The notes beneath the pieces are model-generated. The model did no database searches. It had not been told where the DNA came from and saw only the letters and a list, made by a program, of their open reading frames with translations. From Phoenix dactylifera (lineage: Eukaryota > Streptophyta > Magnoliopsida > Arecales > Arecaceae), in NCBI RefSeq assembly GCF_009389715.1, contig NC_052394.1, positions 23,252,899 through 23,316,898 on the forward strand: DNA of 64,000 nt, in the 5' to 3' direction. A program made the translations under genes and the position numbers. Below are positions 24,426-35,953 of the stretch, piece after piece; position 1 is the stretch's first letter; every line of letters starts with the position of its first letter.

Positions 24426-25410
24426 CTTGAACACAATGCATCTGGGTCAAATGATCAACGAAGGCAGAGAGCACACTGGCAGAAAAAGCATCTCAGCTGT
24501 TGGGGTCTCATAATCCTCTATTGGCCCTTGATATGGTATACATTAAGGGCATGAACAGTGGTGATCGGTCCAGCAGGTTTCTGGACGGATGACCTCTCCA
24601 CTGTTCCATTTACAGCCCCAGTTTACATCATCTTCGTCTCCCATAGCTAGATTTTTTTTTCTTTTTTCCGCCATGATCAAGCCAAAAGGCCCAAAAAAAA
24701 AAAAAACAAGGAAAAATAAATCTTGTCCGAATAGCCTAGAGAAGACAATTGAAACCCTAAAAATATACCAGATTAAAGAATTTAGCCTTTTCTATCAAAA
24801 AAAGGCATTTACTGGGAAAAATCGTACATACAGATATTACGTGAAAAATCAAAAGACTCGTAGATGGGAAAAAGAAGAGAGAGACCAATAGCTTATCAAG
24901 AAGATACTAATAACCATAAACCACAGCAGATTGACGAAATTTAGCCTTTTTCTGGAAATAAAAAGGTATCCATGCGGATGTTAAACCACAATAATGCAAG
25001 AAAAGGGAATAAAAAGTCATTTTAGTTTCTTTGACTGCAATAGCTTGCCAGAAGACAACTAAAACCCTTAAAGCGGATCGGATTGGAAAATTTAGCCTGT
25101 TTTTGGAGAAAATTAGTGCATAAATAGATCCAACGAAACAAAAAACAAAAATCAAAAGAGGAAATAACATTTTAGTTTCTTTGATTCCAATAGCTTGCCA
25201 GAAGACAAATGAACCCTGATAACAAATTGATCAGTTAAAAAACTTTAACTTATCTTGGAACAAAATGAGGAAGAGGGTTTACCAATGGGAGTTCGTTCAA
25301 TACATTCTCTCCGAACCCGAAATTCACGAACCCGTCGCGCACCTTGCTAATGGCGTCGTCGACAACAAGGATGTAAACAGCGCAGACCCTGATCGCTGTC
25401 TCCAGCGATC
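24426..25410 (-). pseudogene. TFIIA large subunit (TFIIA-L) pseudogene
   Basis: Minus-strand exon 1 (about 25410-25283) reads VYILVVDDAISKVRDGFVNF then GENVLNELPL, matching the conserved N-terminus of plant TFIIA-L (VYI.VI..V..KVRDEFV..G.GE.VLNEL), and ends at a TTG/GTAAAC donor. Exon 2 begins after TCTAG at 24646 and reads LWETKMM, a stop, then TGAVNGTVERSSVQKPAGPI and VHALNV; after a 1-base shift comes PYQGPIEDYETPTAEMLF. In the functional family the stop position is Gln (MMQ). The start ATG is lost, and an in-frame stop, a frameshift and loss of the rest of the protein make it dead. It keeps its intron, so it came from DNA duplication, not from reverse-transcribed mRNA. TFIIA-L normally stabilises TBP on the TATA box. 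Confidence 0.82.
24730..25282. repeat. Diverged tandem repeat, four units of about 150-156 bp
   Basis: Unit starts marked by an AATAGC motif lie at about 24730, 24886, 25038 and 25188. Each unit continues with AGAAGACAA, an AAACCCT-like block, then (A)AATTTAGCCTTTTTCTGG-like sequence, and the later part shares AAAATCAAAAG. The last two units share TTTTAGTTTCTTTGA at their junction. It fills the intron of the TFIIA-L pseudogene. Confidence 0.7.
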
Positions 25411-27753
25411 AACCAACGTCTCCCAAAAGCGGAAGCGGGGGCAGAGAACCTCCGGGAGAGATACGGAGAGCGGAAGATACGCGAATCCGAGCGGATTCGA
25501 GGGTGATATCATAAAGAAACTTGGGGCTTCGTGAGGTCCAGGGTTTCGAGAGCAGTGGGGAAGGAGGGAGAAAAGAGGGGGAGTGGGTTGCGGACGAGAA
25601 ACAGGGTATCGAGGGAAGAATATAAATAAGTTTGCGTCCGGAGGAAACCGTGCCGCGCCGTACGAAGGCCGAAGGGTCGGCGAGAGCCCGGCCCGCGCTC
25701 TAGTCCATATTTTCTAAAAGACCTGCTTTGATAGATGGGCCGGACCGGATGGCGTTCCAGGCTAAACATATTTTAGAGAGGCCACTAATACTGTAGATTA
25801 AATGGCTGTTTACGTAGCCAATCACTATGATGGCACTTTATAGACTCGAAAAAAAGTGTTGACTAGAATATTTCGTGATGTGTTGTTTTCTGATTTTATT
25901 GGATGTGTTCGTACTCATATAGTCTGACTCGTTTGCCTTAGCGCAAAAAACAAAAAACTACTACAGGGCCCAAAGTGGGTATCCTATTTTTCAGGCTACG
26001 CGTAAAAAAAAAAATTTTTTGCAGCTCACACTCGACAGATATGAATACGGCCAACAAGATCGGAAAATAGAAAACTACATACGGCACCGGTACATGTGTG
26101 AAACTTCTATAGACAAAGGGCTAGTATGCGAAATTACTGCACCACCCCTTCTTCTTTTAAGGGCTTTAGTTAGATTCCTATCCATTAAAAATGGGCTTCC
26201 AAGGGGTTCTTGACCGTAGACGAAAGGAGCCAGCGCCATATGGCTGTTTGATAGGGGAGGTGGCGAACGCACCACTATGGCAAATTCACAATTTCATTTG
26301 GATTGGTAGGAAGTTTGACCTCATAAAATGATCCATAATTTTGAATTTATTAGTTAACTATTAACTATTTAAGATACCTAACCATTTAATCAATTGCCAC
26401 ATGGCATATTTAATGCCCACAGTCGAAAGAAAGCTAGGTTTGTCATCAGCATTGTCGCAAAAAGCAGACCTCCCATGTCCCTAACCATCTGCATATATAC
26501 GGCATGCTTTGCATGCCAAGTGGATGGTGAATTTGATGCTCACCTGAAATCCACTAAGAGAACAATCAAAGGAATTATGTCATATAAAGCATACCTCCAT
26601 GTATCCATACCAATGGGTTGATTCTTACTAGATACCATAATTGGGCATGATCTTTAGTATACTTTTGTACATTTTTCCTAGATAAAATTAAATGGATGCA
26701 GTGAAAAGTTAGAATTTTCCATTTAAATTGGGTTAAAATGAGATAATTGTTAAAAAGTCCTCTGAAACCACGATGAATCATTATATTTCATATGGCTAAA
26801 GACATGCATGGTTTAGCTGCATGACCTCAAAAAGAAGGGTAACCATAGACAACCAATCAATGAAATTCTAATTAGGCAATGTATGGAATAATAATTTCAT
26901 TTTCCTTTGAGTATTTTGCTGATATTACAACAAATAAAAGGAGGCAGACATGAATGGGACCGATAATCCAACTCGTGATTTTCCAATTATGCATACCAGC
27001 TTTACTTTTGATGCTGATAGAACTTAATTTTCCTATTAGTTAAGCATCCATAATTAGGCCAATCTTTCTACGTATAAGAATTTCAAAACAAAGAAAAAGA
27101 AGAGTTCATGGTTTTTTTAAAATAAAAAAATCATGTATAATAAAGAGTTCATCATGTAAAATAATCAAGCATCTGATTCGTTCTCTCAATCAGCCATATG
27201 TTATAAAAATATCCAAAGCATTTCAGCGATGGTGACGGCCGGCCATGTGCCGCTTTCGTTCGCAACGCAAACGGAGTCAACCGTCCGGGGCAAACATAAG
27301 AAATATGAATCAGAGAAGGATAACCAATTGGTCTTTCTCAACAAACAGTTGAGAATAACTCCTAACTTACATCTGAATCATGACTAGATTCACCTTTCTT
27401 TGCATAAATACACCATTGGATTACCTACTTTACAGATCTCAAAGCATATGAGCAAATCTCAAAGCAATCTGTGGATGATCCAACGGTGGATTCACAGAAA
27501 GATAAAACCCGTTCTGTTTGAATCAAACTGTGTACAATGGCCCCGAACAAAAAATCAGTGTAGGCTCACAGGCAAACATGAAATCACCCTTTCTATCTAA
27601 GTATAAGCAAGCCAAAGCGTCGATAATTTAGTACTCAAACTTCAGCTAAACTTTGTTCATTGACATCAAGACTTGAACCTGATATCGGTACAGGTTAAGC
27701 CTGGCATGATGCAAGCTTCCATCCAGATGTCAAATAACAACGTCAAGCTAGCC
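25411..27753. other. Intergenic
   Basis: The first 350 bases are GC-rich and may be the former promoter and 5' UTR of the TFIIA-L copy. The remainder is AT-rich with no recognised gene. The 3' UTR of the minus-strand gene at 27754 probably lies at about 27600-27753. Confidence 0.35.
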
Positions 27754-29187
27754 CTATGTTTTGCATGAAACCCGCAAGGACCCACGGCGCTGCTCCCCGT
27801 ACCAGCACACGCAGCTCAACCCAACCAGAACCTCGACGATCGCCGCCTCCGTCTTCTCCAGGTCGGAGAAGTGCAGCGTCTGAAGCATCAGCGCTCTCGG
27901 ACTTGGGTCGAATCGCTGCCTCCAGTCCATGTGCCGCTCTTCATGCCACCGAATCGTGTCACTTGCCACCGGTCCCAGCCATGCCAGTATTCTCTCCACC
28001 GCCTCCTTCCACCCTTGAGCCAACCTTCCGTCCATCGGCCCCCGCTCCTTCCAGCAAGCCCTCAGCTTCGACCTCACCATCGCCCGGAGCCCAGCAGGCA
28101 GCATTTCGTACAGCTCCTCCCTCGCCGCCGCCTCCCCCGCCTCCGGTTCGCCGGAGTTAGACCTTGTCGTCAACATCTTCTCAGCCAGTGCAATCGCGTT
28201 AGCGTATCGCAACGCTAGCCCGGCACCACCCACAGTGTTCGGTGCCGGCTGCAGTAACCTGCTCCAGTGTTTCGGCTCCGATTCTTTGGTGCGGAATATG
28301 GGGCAGGAATTTGGGATAATTAGGTGCTCTACCGCCGGTCTCTCAAGCGGACCTGACGAGTGCTTGGCTGGGAACCGGGAATAGAGTCGTAACTTGGGAC
28401 GGGCCGGAACGAAACTGGCACGAGATGCGCTGGGCGAAACGAGGACCGGCGGCAGCGTCGGTACGAACCGGCCGAAGACGGCGCAGATTCGAGCGAAAAC
28501 GCCGCAGACGGCTTCCAACATGAGGCGGACGGCCTTGTCGAAGCTCTGGTTCCACAGCGACTCCTTCCTCAGCCTCAAGACCTTCTCGCGCTGCGACTTC
28601 AGCTCGAGCTTCACCGACTCCGCTTTGCTCGGCTTCTGCAACGGTATCGGCCCGCTGTACCGGTCCCACTTCCGCTTCGACGACTCCAGCATGCCCAGGA
28701 CCTGCATCTCCTCGTATAATCTCGCAGTCGCCGCGACGTGTCGCTCCATGCTTCTCATCCTTTTCTCGACCCCTTTAAGGCTCACAGGGATCCGGTCAAG
28801 ATAGGCCGAGCCGGCCTTGAGGTTGGCGTAGACCCGGTCGAACCTTTGAGCGAGGGCCCCCTGGCACCGAGAAGCGAGGCGAGAGGCCGCGGCGGCGGCG
28901 CGGTCGAGGTCGGCGACGAATTCGGCACAGGCGAGGCGGAGGAGGAGGGCTTGGTCGGTGGAGTTGAGGTAGGCCACGCCCCGGGAGCGCATCGTTTCGG
29001 ATCGGAGTTTAAGGATTTCGGGATCGGAGAGGGACCGATGGAGCGACACGAGGCTGCACATGGCGCCCGCGGCCTCGAAGGCAAGGATCCCGATACCCGG
29101 GGCCTTCCCCCCGCCGGCCGGTTCGTCGAGCCGGAGGTCGAGGCACTCGCGGTCCGGACCGTTCCGCCATGGCTTCGGCACGACCAT
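27754..29187 (-). CDS. DUF3475 and DUF668 domain protein, PSI (PSK simulator)-like
   Basis: This is a single-exon gene of 477 residues with a true ATG at 29187. The N-terminal part (about 34-90) reads ILAFEAAGAMCSLVSLHRSL and SDPEILKLR, the DUF3475 signature. The C-terminal part (about 315-410) contains NTVGGAGLALRYANAIALAE, ELYEMLPAGLRAMVRSKLR and a tryptophan-rich block ending HMDWRQRF, the DUF668 signature. In Arabidopsis, PSI proteins with this layout promote growth and act with phytosulfokine signalling. The N-terminus is MVVPKPW, without the MGG myristoylation start of PSI1-type proteins, so it fits better with the intronless branch (At3g23160/At5g51670-like). The gene is very GC-rich compared with its flanks, common for intronless monocot genes. 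Biochemical activity is unknown for the family. Confidence 0.85.
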   Translation of the reverse strand: MVVPKPWRNGPDRECLDLRLDEPAGGGKAPGIGILAFEAAGAMCSLVSLHRSLSDPEILKLRSETMRSRGVAYLNSTDQALLLRLACAEFVADLDRAAAAASRLASRCQGALAQRFDRVYANLKAGSAYLDRIPVSLKGVEKRMRSMERHVAATARLYEEMQVLGMLESSKRKWDRYSGPIPLQKPSKAESVKLELKSQREKVLRLRKESLWNQSFDKAVRLMLEAVCGVFARICAVFGRFVPTLPPVLVSPSASRASFVPARPKLRLYSRFPAKHSSGPLERPAVEHLIIPNSCPIFRTKESEPKHWSRLLQPAPNTVGGAGLALRYANAIALAEKMLTTRSNSGEPEAGEAAAREELYEMLPAGLRAMVRSKLRACWKERGPMDGRLAQGWKEAVERILAWLGPVASDTIRWHEERHMDWRQRFDPSPRALMLQTLHFSDLEKTEAAIVEVLVGLSCVCWYGEQRRGSLRVSCKT

Positions 29188-30728
29188 AGACGCGGATATG
29201 TTATTCCGGGATAAGCGGTTGTTTCGGGATCTGTTAACGCTATCGTTGGTGTTTCATTTGGTGGGGTGGCGGCGAGAGGGGAGGCGCGGGGTATAAGAGG
29301 AGGGAGGGAGTGAGGTTGCCGTTTTCTGAGAGGCTTCCCTTGGACGCGCTTTGATACAGTTGGATTACAGGGAATGAACATGGAATGGGAAACGAAGAGG
29401 AGAAGGTCGTGCAAGATGCCGACTGCTTGGCGTTTAACGCCATGTCGCTAATCACTATGAAATGCTTGCTATGATTAAGTTATCTAACCAGGCAGTGCCA
29501 TGTGGTACGTGGTAGATACTTTGTTGAAAGGATAATTTATTCTACGTTTACATGTATATCTTTGCCAAGCCTGTGACTCAGAATTTAAGCGAAGTCTATG
29601 CGGAAGCCTCAAATAGCTTAGGATTGTGACATAGGAAAACGAAATGGCAATAACCAGCGATGGACTTGCTTTTCCTTTCAACCAAAGGGCGATAACCAGG
29701 TAAAGAAATAGCAGCAATCAATCAATCAATTGATGGACTTCTTAAAGCCTTTTTGACTTGTTCATTAAGCAAGGGACTGCCACATTTTCTTGCATACACA
29801 TTACATGCAACACCAGCCGGGAAATTGGGTGGGTACGACTCACTCTTTTTGGTTGATGTAGGAAGGGACTGGGAGGATGAGGTGACTCGGCATGTACACT
29901 GCGTGTGGGGTCCGCGGTTGATGGGCATACGTTGGGAGTTCGGTCAACACAATCTTTGCTTGATTTCTAGCTTTTTCCCTTGGGATTCGCAGCCGGTAGA
30001 GATCGCTTTTGTGAGATCCAAAGAACCTTCCATAAGGGGGGGTATTGTTGTGGTCTGAATTCATCCACTGTTACTGATCAAATTAGTTGACCAGAATATC
30101 GTACAGAGAATCCGATCAAGCTACCAATTTAAGCAATTGATCAAGTTGCCGAACAGAGCAGATGACTATAGCAGGCAATCAAATCATTTGACCTAACCGA
30201 CCGGTCAGACGGACTAACCGCTGTATATTTCAAATTCAAAGCATATCTAAGACTGTTTAAGTCCACACATAATTTACAACCATGGTGAATCAAACAGATA
30301 GCTTGTCTTGTGAGAGTATAGCCAAGTCTGCATGTAAATAATGCAAGAAAACGTTCGACGTAGACTTTTCTATTCTACAGGCTCGGTGAATGCTTCGCTG
30401 AGGGATTTAGAAAGAAAAAAAAAATTGCCAATGGAGAAATTTGCAGTAGAAATTATGACCATCTGATTTCTGATGTTAGCCTATTCTGCAGTAGAAATTT
30501 GTAGTAGAAATTGACCGTGAAGTTCAACGGGAGATTAGCCCATTCTGCATAGGATTTTGGGCGGGTAAAGAATATCTTGTCCCAAACGAAAGCCCGGCTT
30601 GTTATCCACATGCAGGCCCAAAGCTGCTCACATAAACAAATATAAAATAAAACCACCAACTTTACGAAATGAGCCTTTGGTTTCGGATGGCTGACAACAG
30701 TTTCCTCTGTGTTCCAACCTAAGAATCT
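29188..30728. other. Intergenic, including the upstream region of the PSI-like gene
   Basis: The first about 250 bases are GC-rich and purine-rich, as expected for the 5' UTR and promoter of the minus-strand gene. No other gene is recognised. Confidence 0.4.
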
Positions 30729-32303
30729 ATCGGCCCTGTTTGGGGGAGCTGTTGGCAGTAGAGCTGTTAGAAGTAGAGCTGTTGAAAGTAGAGCTGTCTG
30801 AAGTAGAGCTGTTATAAAAAGCTGTTTGTTGTTTGGTAACTACATTCGTAAAGTGCTGTGGTACTTTGTTTTGTGTTTGGTAAACAAACTGAGAAAGTAC
30901 TTTTGTATGACAAAATTACCATAAAGGACATTGCGTAGTATTATACAACAGAACATAATAAAACATAACATAAATTAATACATAAATATACGATATAGTA
31001 TAATATTATTGTAATATAAAATAATATTATGTTAATATAGCATAATAGTAATATAATTATTAGAGTAAATTAATATTTGGTAATTTAACATAATATTAAA
31101 TTATTTAACATAACATATTAATGTATTATGATATAATGTAATATATATTATATTTATAGTATAATACAATAATAAAAGTATAAAATATTATAATTGTTAG
31201 TATAAATTAATTTCTCATAATATAACATAATATTAAATTATTTAAAATAACATATTAATGTATTATAATGTAATGTAATATAATACAATATTTATAGTAT
31301 AATACAATAATAAAGGTATAAAAAATTATAATTATTATTATAAATTAATTTTCCATAATATAACATAATATTAAATTATTTAAAATAACATATTAATGTA
31401 TTATAATGTAATGTAATATAATATAATATTTATAGTATAATACAATAATAAAGTTATAAAATATTATAATTATTAGTATAAATTAATTTTCCATAATATA
31501 ACATAAAATTAAATTATTTAACATAACATATTAATGTATTATGATATAATATAATATGATATTATATTTATAGTATAATACAAAAATAAAGGTATAAAAT
31601 ATGATAATTATTAGTATAAATTAATTTTTCATAATATAACATAATATTAAATTTTTTAACATAGCATATTAATGTATTATGATATAATATAATATGATAT
31701 TATATTTATAGTATCACACAAAAATAAAGGTATAAAATATTATAATTATTAGTATAAAATAATTTTCCATAATAATTTCCCATAATTTACCATAAAATAA
31801 TTTTCTACGGTCCAGGGGCTCTTCTTCGTGGTCCACGCTCGAGGAGGACCTCAGCGTGGGCCGCGAGGTTGATGATAAAAAAAAAAAAATAGATTGATTT
31901 TGGAAGGTATGGAAAAGGATTAAAATTTTTTTCTTCTAAAATGTGGTTCAAGAGATGCATACAAAAATTGAAAAGAAAAATACATTTTCTTACGGAAGGG
32001 AGTCTGACGGCTAGGGTTCTTGGCTCCAGCAGATTTTTAGGTTTATAAAGGGATAGACTATGTAATTATGTTATTTTAATATGGGCATTTTTGTCAAAAA
32101 TACAGCTTTCCGAAAAAGCTGAAACAGCTTCCTCGCAAAAGCTCCAAATTGGAGCTTCCTCCCAAAAGCTGTTTTCAGCTTCCCGCAAAAGCTGAAACAG
32201 CTTTTTGAAAAATTTACCAAACACAGTTTTTCATCTAAAAGTACTTTTGGAGGGCCAGAAAGTGCTTTCTGGCCCTCCAAAAGCTCCCCCAAACAGGGCC
32301 ATC
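30729..32303. mobile_element. Inverted-repeat DNA transposon derivative, 1,569 bp, PIF/Harbinger-like
   Basis: The element runs 30732-32300. The left end GGCCCTGTTTGGGGGAGCT is matched exactly, as an inverted repeat of 19 bases, at the right end; similarity continues a few bases more. ATC flanks both ends (30729-30731 and 32301-32303), a likely 3-bp duplication. The 3-bp duplication and GGCC start suit PIF/Harbinger (Tourist-like) elements, although their usual target is TWA. Subterminal arrays of AGAGCTGTT/AAAGCTG motifs are present at both ends. No transposase is encoded, and the centre is a minisatellite. Confidence 0.75.
31015..31795. repeat. AT-rich minisatellite, 137-138 bp period, at least five units
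   Basis: The anchor TAACATATTAATGTATTAT starts at 31111, 31248, 31386, 31524 and 31662 (TAGCATATTA in the last), a spacing of 137, 138, 138 and 138 bp. Units share blocks such as TTTATAGTATAATACAATAA and TATAATTATTAGTATAAATT. A degenerate first unit lies before 31111. Confidence 0.9.
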
Positions 32304-33240
32304 ATGTCTCTGAGAAAAGAAAGTAGCAGGCCGCAATATGGGACAATCTGGGAGTAAGTATCCCCATACACTGTATTAGATAAGTCCAATGAGGTGTATA
32401 CGGCATCATTGGTTTCCGTTGCAGTTGTTTTGACCCAAAATGTTCAGTCTTAGCATGGTTACCTCCTCCTCTCATTGATGCAGCTAATGGCTCCAAACAT
32501 ACCAAACATGAGATCTCTAAACAATTAATGAATAAAAAAGGGCACGGTCACATTCACACAGCAATATGTCTCTAGCAATTCTTAGAATGATCCTGCAAAT
32601 TAATCTCCTCCAATTTAAAAAAATATAATAATGCAACTATAAGATATGATAATATAGCTAAATTATATAATAAATTCACAAAAGGAAATATTTGCAGCAA
32701 CATTTTCTCCCACAGCATGACCAACCATTTGAGCAAAATGAGGACTCGAGGACAGGAAGAATCCTGTTTCTTTGAAGTAACTCTAATAATCTATATGAAC
32801 TTTAATTTTTCATACCACTATGAGCTGGTCTCTCTCATAACTCTTATTCAAAAAAAAAACTAGCTCAAAAATATTATTTAAATTTTTTGGTTCTATATAA
32901 ATATTTAAAAAAAATTTTCTTCGTTTAAATTTTTAACGTTAAATTAAGAGTTTAAATTTATTCAAAATTAATCAAAAATTTGCACCCACCTCTATCACGT
33001 CTTTTGCACGGGCCTAATCGGAAAACGTTTCAATTCAAGGCATGGATACTTCTGGAGCAATTCATTCATTGAGATGGCCCATGGGGGAGGAGATGAAGAC
33101 TTTTGCCACTTGGATGGAATGGGAGACGGGACAAGCCACCCATGCAGGACAAAGAGTTAGGCCATTGCACGCGATAACTTGGACGGCACCTTGGTTGATG
33201 CCCTATCCGCCAAACGTACAAACTTATTCCCTGGTCCTAC
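32304..33240. other. Intergenic, AT-rich
   Basis: No recognised gene. The stretch 33000-33240 may hold decayed LINE sequence upstream of the recognisable fragment. Confidence 0.35.
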
Positions 33241-33590
33241 GTACTTATGGAATCAAGAACCCTTCATGGTGATGTAGACATCGAGGAAATTTTTCTATGG
33301 TGACCGATTGGATAGAGAAAGGTGATCGATATGGGGATGGTCATCTACTGATTCGTGAGACTCGCAGATTGGTCAAAAAATTGGCCTTCTTACAGGCAGC
33401 ATACGTGTATCGAAAGGCGAATAGAGTTGCAGATTGAATCGTCTTCTATGTTGCTCGGCACTCTAGAGAGTATTTTTGGACTACTGCCACTGAGATTCCC
33501 TCTCCCTTGTATCATTTTATTGTTTCTGACTTGGTAGCTGTACCCATATAAGAGCTATATGAATGCTGCTTTCTACCAAAAAAAAATAAA
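33241..33590 (+). mobile_element. LINE (plant L1 type) 3' fragment, decayed
   Basis: The plus strand reads MVTDWIEKGDRYGDGHLLIR, then KANRVAD and FYVARHSREYFWTT in broken frames. These match the end of the RNase H domain of the LINE at 13382-14770 (VIDWIRGVDRYGDGHPLIRD, NRAADWVASYVARH). It ends CTACC followed by an A run at about 33578-33586, the same 3' terminus. It is heavily truncated and carries stops. Confidence 0.75.
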
Positions 33591-35860
33591 GAACCCTTCA
33601 CGCATACATGCGTGTAGTCAGTGTCGGAAAGCTATAGGGGGGGTTACTTGATTGCACGCATGTAGTCATGCAAGGCCATAATAGGATAAGATTATTTTTG
33701 TGATCAAGTGAAGGCTAAAGAGTACTGCTTGCCAAACAATAATGAAGAAATGGCGGAACCCGAGCTTTGATTTCAAAGCTAATTATCAGTTGTCTCAGGT
33801 TTGATAAGATATCGATATCCATCGATGCTCCAAGTAGCACCTTAATTTCTTTAAAATTTTAGGGAAGTCAAGTAGTGATCCATTAACGGTCGAGTCGCTT
33901 TATTAAATATCAGAGTCCATAAAGCACAGTCTAAGATAAACCCATGGTAGAACATCATTCGATGGGACTACTTGGGATAGAGATGTAGATATCAATCAAT
34001 TTCATGTCCTCCTACTGGAAGCTTCGACAGCTAGAGGAGTCATCCAATCTAGGCAATGGAACTAAAGCCTTAATATTCATCAAGTAGAGGGATTTGGAAC
34101 TCTGATGAATAACATATATTCTACGTTTAAAATATGGTACGAGAGAATCATTTTCCAAAACAAGGTGGTGGAACCCTCGTTGTATTTGAATTAACTGTTA
34201 TCCTAGTCATTCCCGGTATTCCTTAGTCTGCAGGATAACAAAGAATAATTAAACAGTAATGCTTAGAGACCTATATTTGGGCGATATGCGCTTGGAATTT
34301 ATTGGATTCTTATTTGTAAAGAATGAAAGGCCACCCACAGTGTGGACAAGATTTTGTTAATCAGTATTCGAAGTGTGCACTCAAATGGAAACCAAATCCA
34401 TTACATATAACTTAATGGTCACAGAGAGTTCAAATTACGGAAGAGAATATTATGAACTCAGCAAAGTTACTACTTGAAAGAAAAGAATAATCTGAGATTG
34501 CCTGTGATATCATGCTTTATTTCCAAATTAATGATTTTTTTTTCTTTTTGAAATAGAATAATGCTAATTAAGCCAAACAAAGTATTTTTTTATATCGAAT
34601 GGGCTTTAGATACTCCTTCAGAGAAAGAAAAATAAGGTTTTAGGTACTAACTGGAATGGAGGGTGGTTAGTAGGTACTATCATGGGAGCAAAAGTGCTAA
34701 AATAAACAATCTTTCGAATCAAAGTAGGGCTTACAACAACCAAAAAAAAACAAGAAGAAGAATCATCTGACCTAAGAAATCCAAGTTACAAGATATAAGT
34801 CACACGAATTTTTGATCCAAACATTTTATAGATTATGCCAAAAGGTAAATATATTTTAAATCTTAACTCATCCCTACACCAAGGCTGTATAATTATAAAG
34901 ACAAAATTTTATGATTCATGAAAATGAGAGGCAAGATTCTATATGTTTCAGGCCATGAAGGAAGATTGTTAATATACTGCTTTACACAAAATAGAAACCG
35001 CATGATGTGAATAGGAAAGAAGATACTAATTCAAAATCCAAGAACCATCTGCTATTTCAGCCACAGATGACCGAATTTTTACAAACAATGATTTATGGAT
35101 TACATTTATGATAGTTCGACATCGACAGTGCAAGGGAAGGATATGGTCCTTAAATTCTTAGGGCCTCAATTTTAGGTAGACAGAATGCTAAACACATTCC
35201 ATTTCTGATGTTGAACAGTTGAGCATGGCACTAACATGAAACAACCAATTTCAAATGCAAGGGATAGAAGTTGCAAACATTTTACTAGTCTGTGCATTGT
35301 TCGAGAAATTTAAAGTAATACGAAGATGAGGATGGCCAATATTTTGAAACTAAAAAGGAAATCAAATGGAAAGTAGTCCATTCAAACAAAAAACTAACCA
35401 CAGTGAACAACATACTAATACATGCATTGGTGAAGTCAAATCTCACTCTTGGTGAAGTGTTCTTTAACTTATTTTTTTCCTAGCATTGATGAAGTATAAA
35501 CCATGAAGAAGTATTTTTGTAGTAACAAATTCCACCAACAATAGATACACAGCTTAAAATGTTCCAAATATTCGAAAGTAGGCACGCATGCATGAATAGA
35601 GCAAGCAGGCAAAGGTGTTAACAAGCCAGAATAAGAATATCTGGCCAAATGACCTACCTATATGGTTTTGATGGATTTTCAGTTTAATGAACTAAGTTGA
35701 GCGACTGATGCTCTAAAGAAAGCCAATAAATCTGAGAACTACTTACTAGACTGATGCATTTTTGGTGTAACAAGACAAGGATGTACATAATTGAAACAAA
35801 CCACAGGAAATGTTCTTAAAAATTTGAATTCGGTACATATATATATAATCCGAAATCTAC

Positions 35861-35864
<4 letters not shown>
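33591..35864. other. Intergenic
   Basis: AT-rich sequence with scattered homopolymers. I see no gene or transposon ends that I can support. Confidence 0.4.

Positions 35865-35951
<87 letters not shown>
35865..35951. repeat. (AT)n microsatellite, about 85 bp
   Basis: Over 40 uninterrupted AT units. The sequence ATATATAATCCGAAA occurs just before (about 35839-35854) and directly after (about 35944-35958) the run, so the repeat probably grew within a duplicated AT-rich patch. Confidence 0.95.

Positions 35952-35953
<2 letters not shown>

Noticed and set aside
28738-29414. Several overlapping open frames of 150-210 codons around the PSI-like gene
   Set aside because: They are composition-driven shadows in other frames of the DUF3475 gene, rich in Ser, Pro and Arg and without family motifs.
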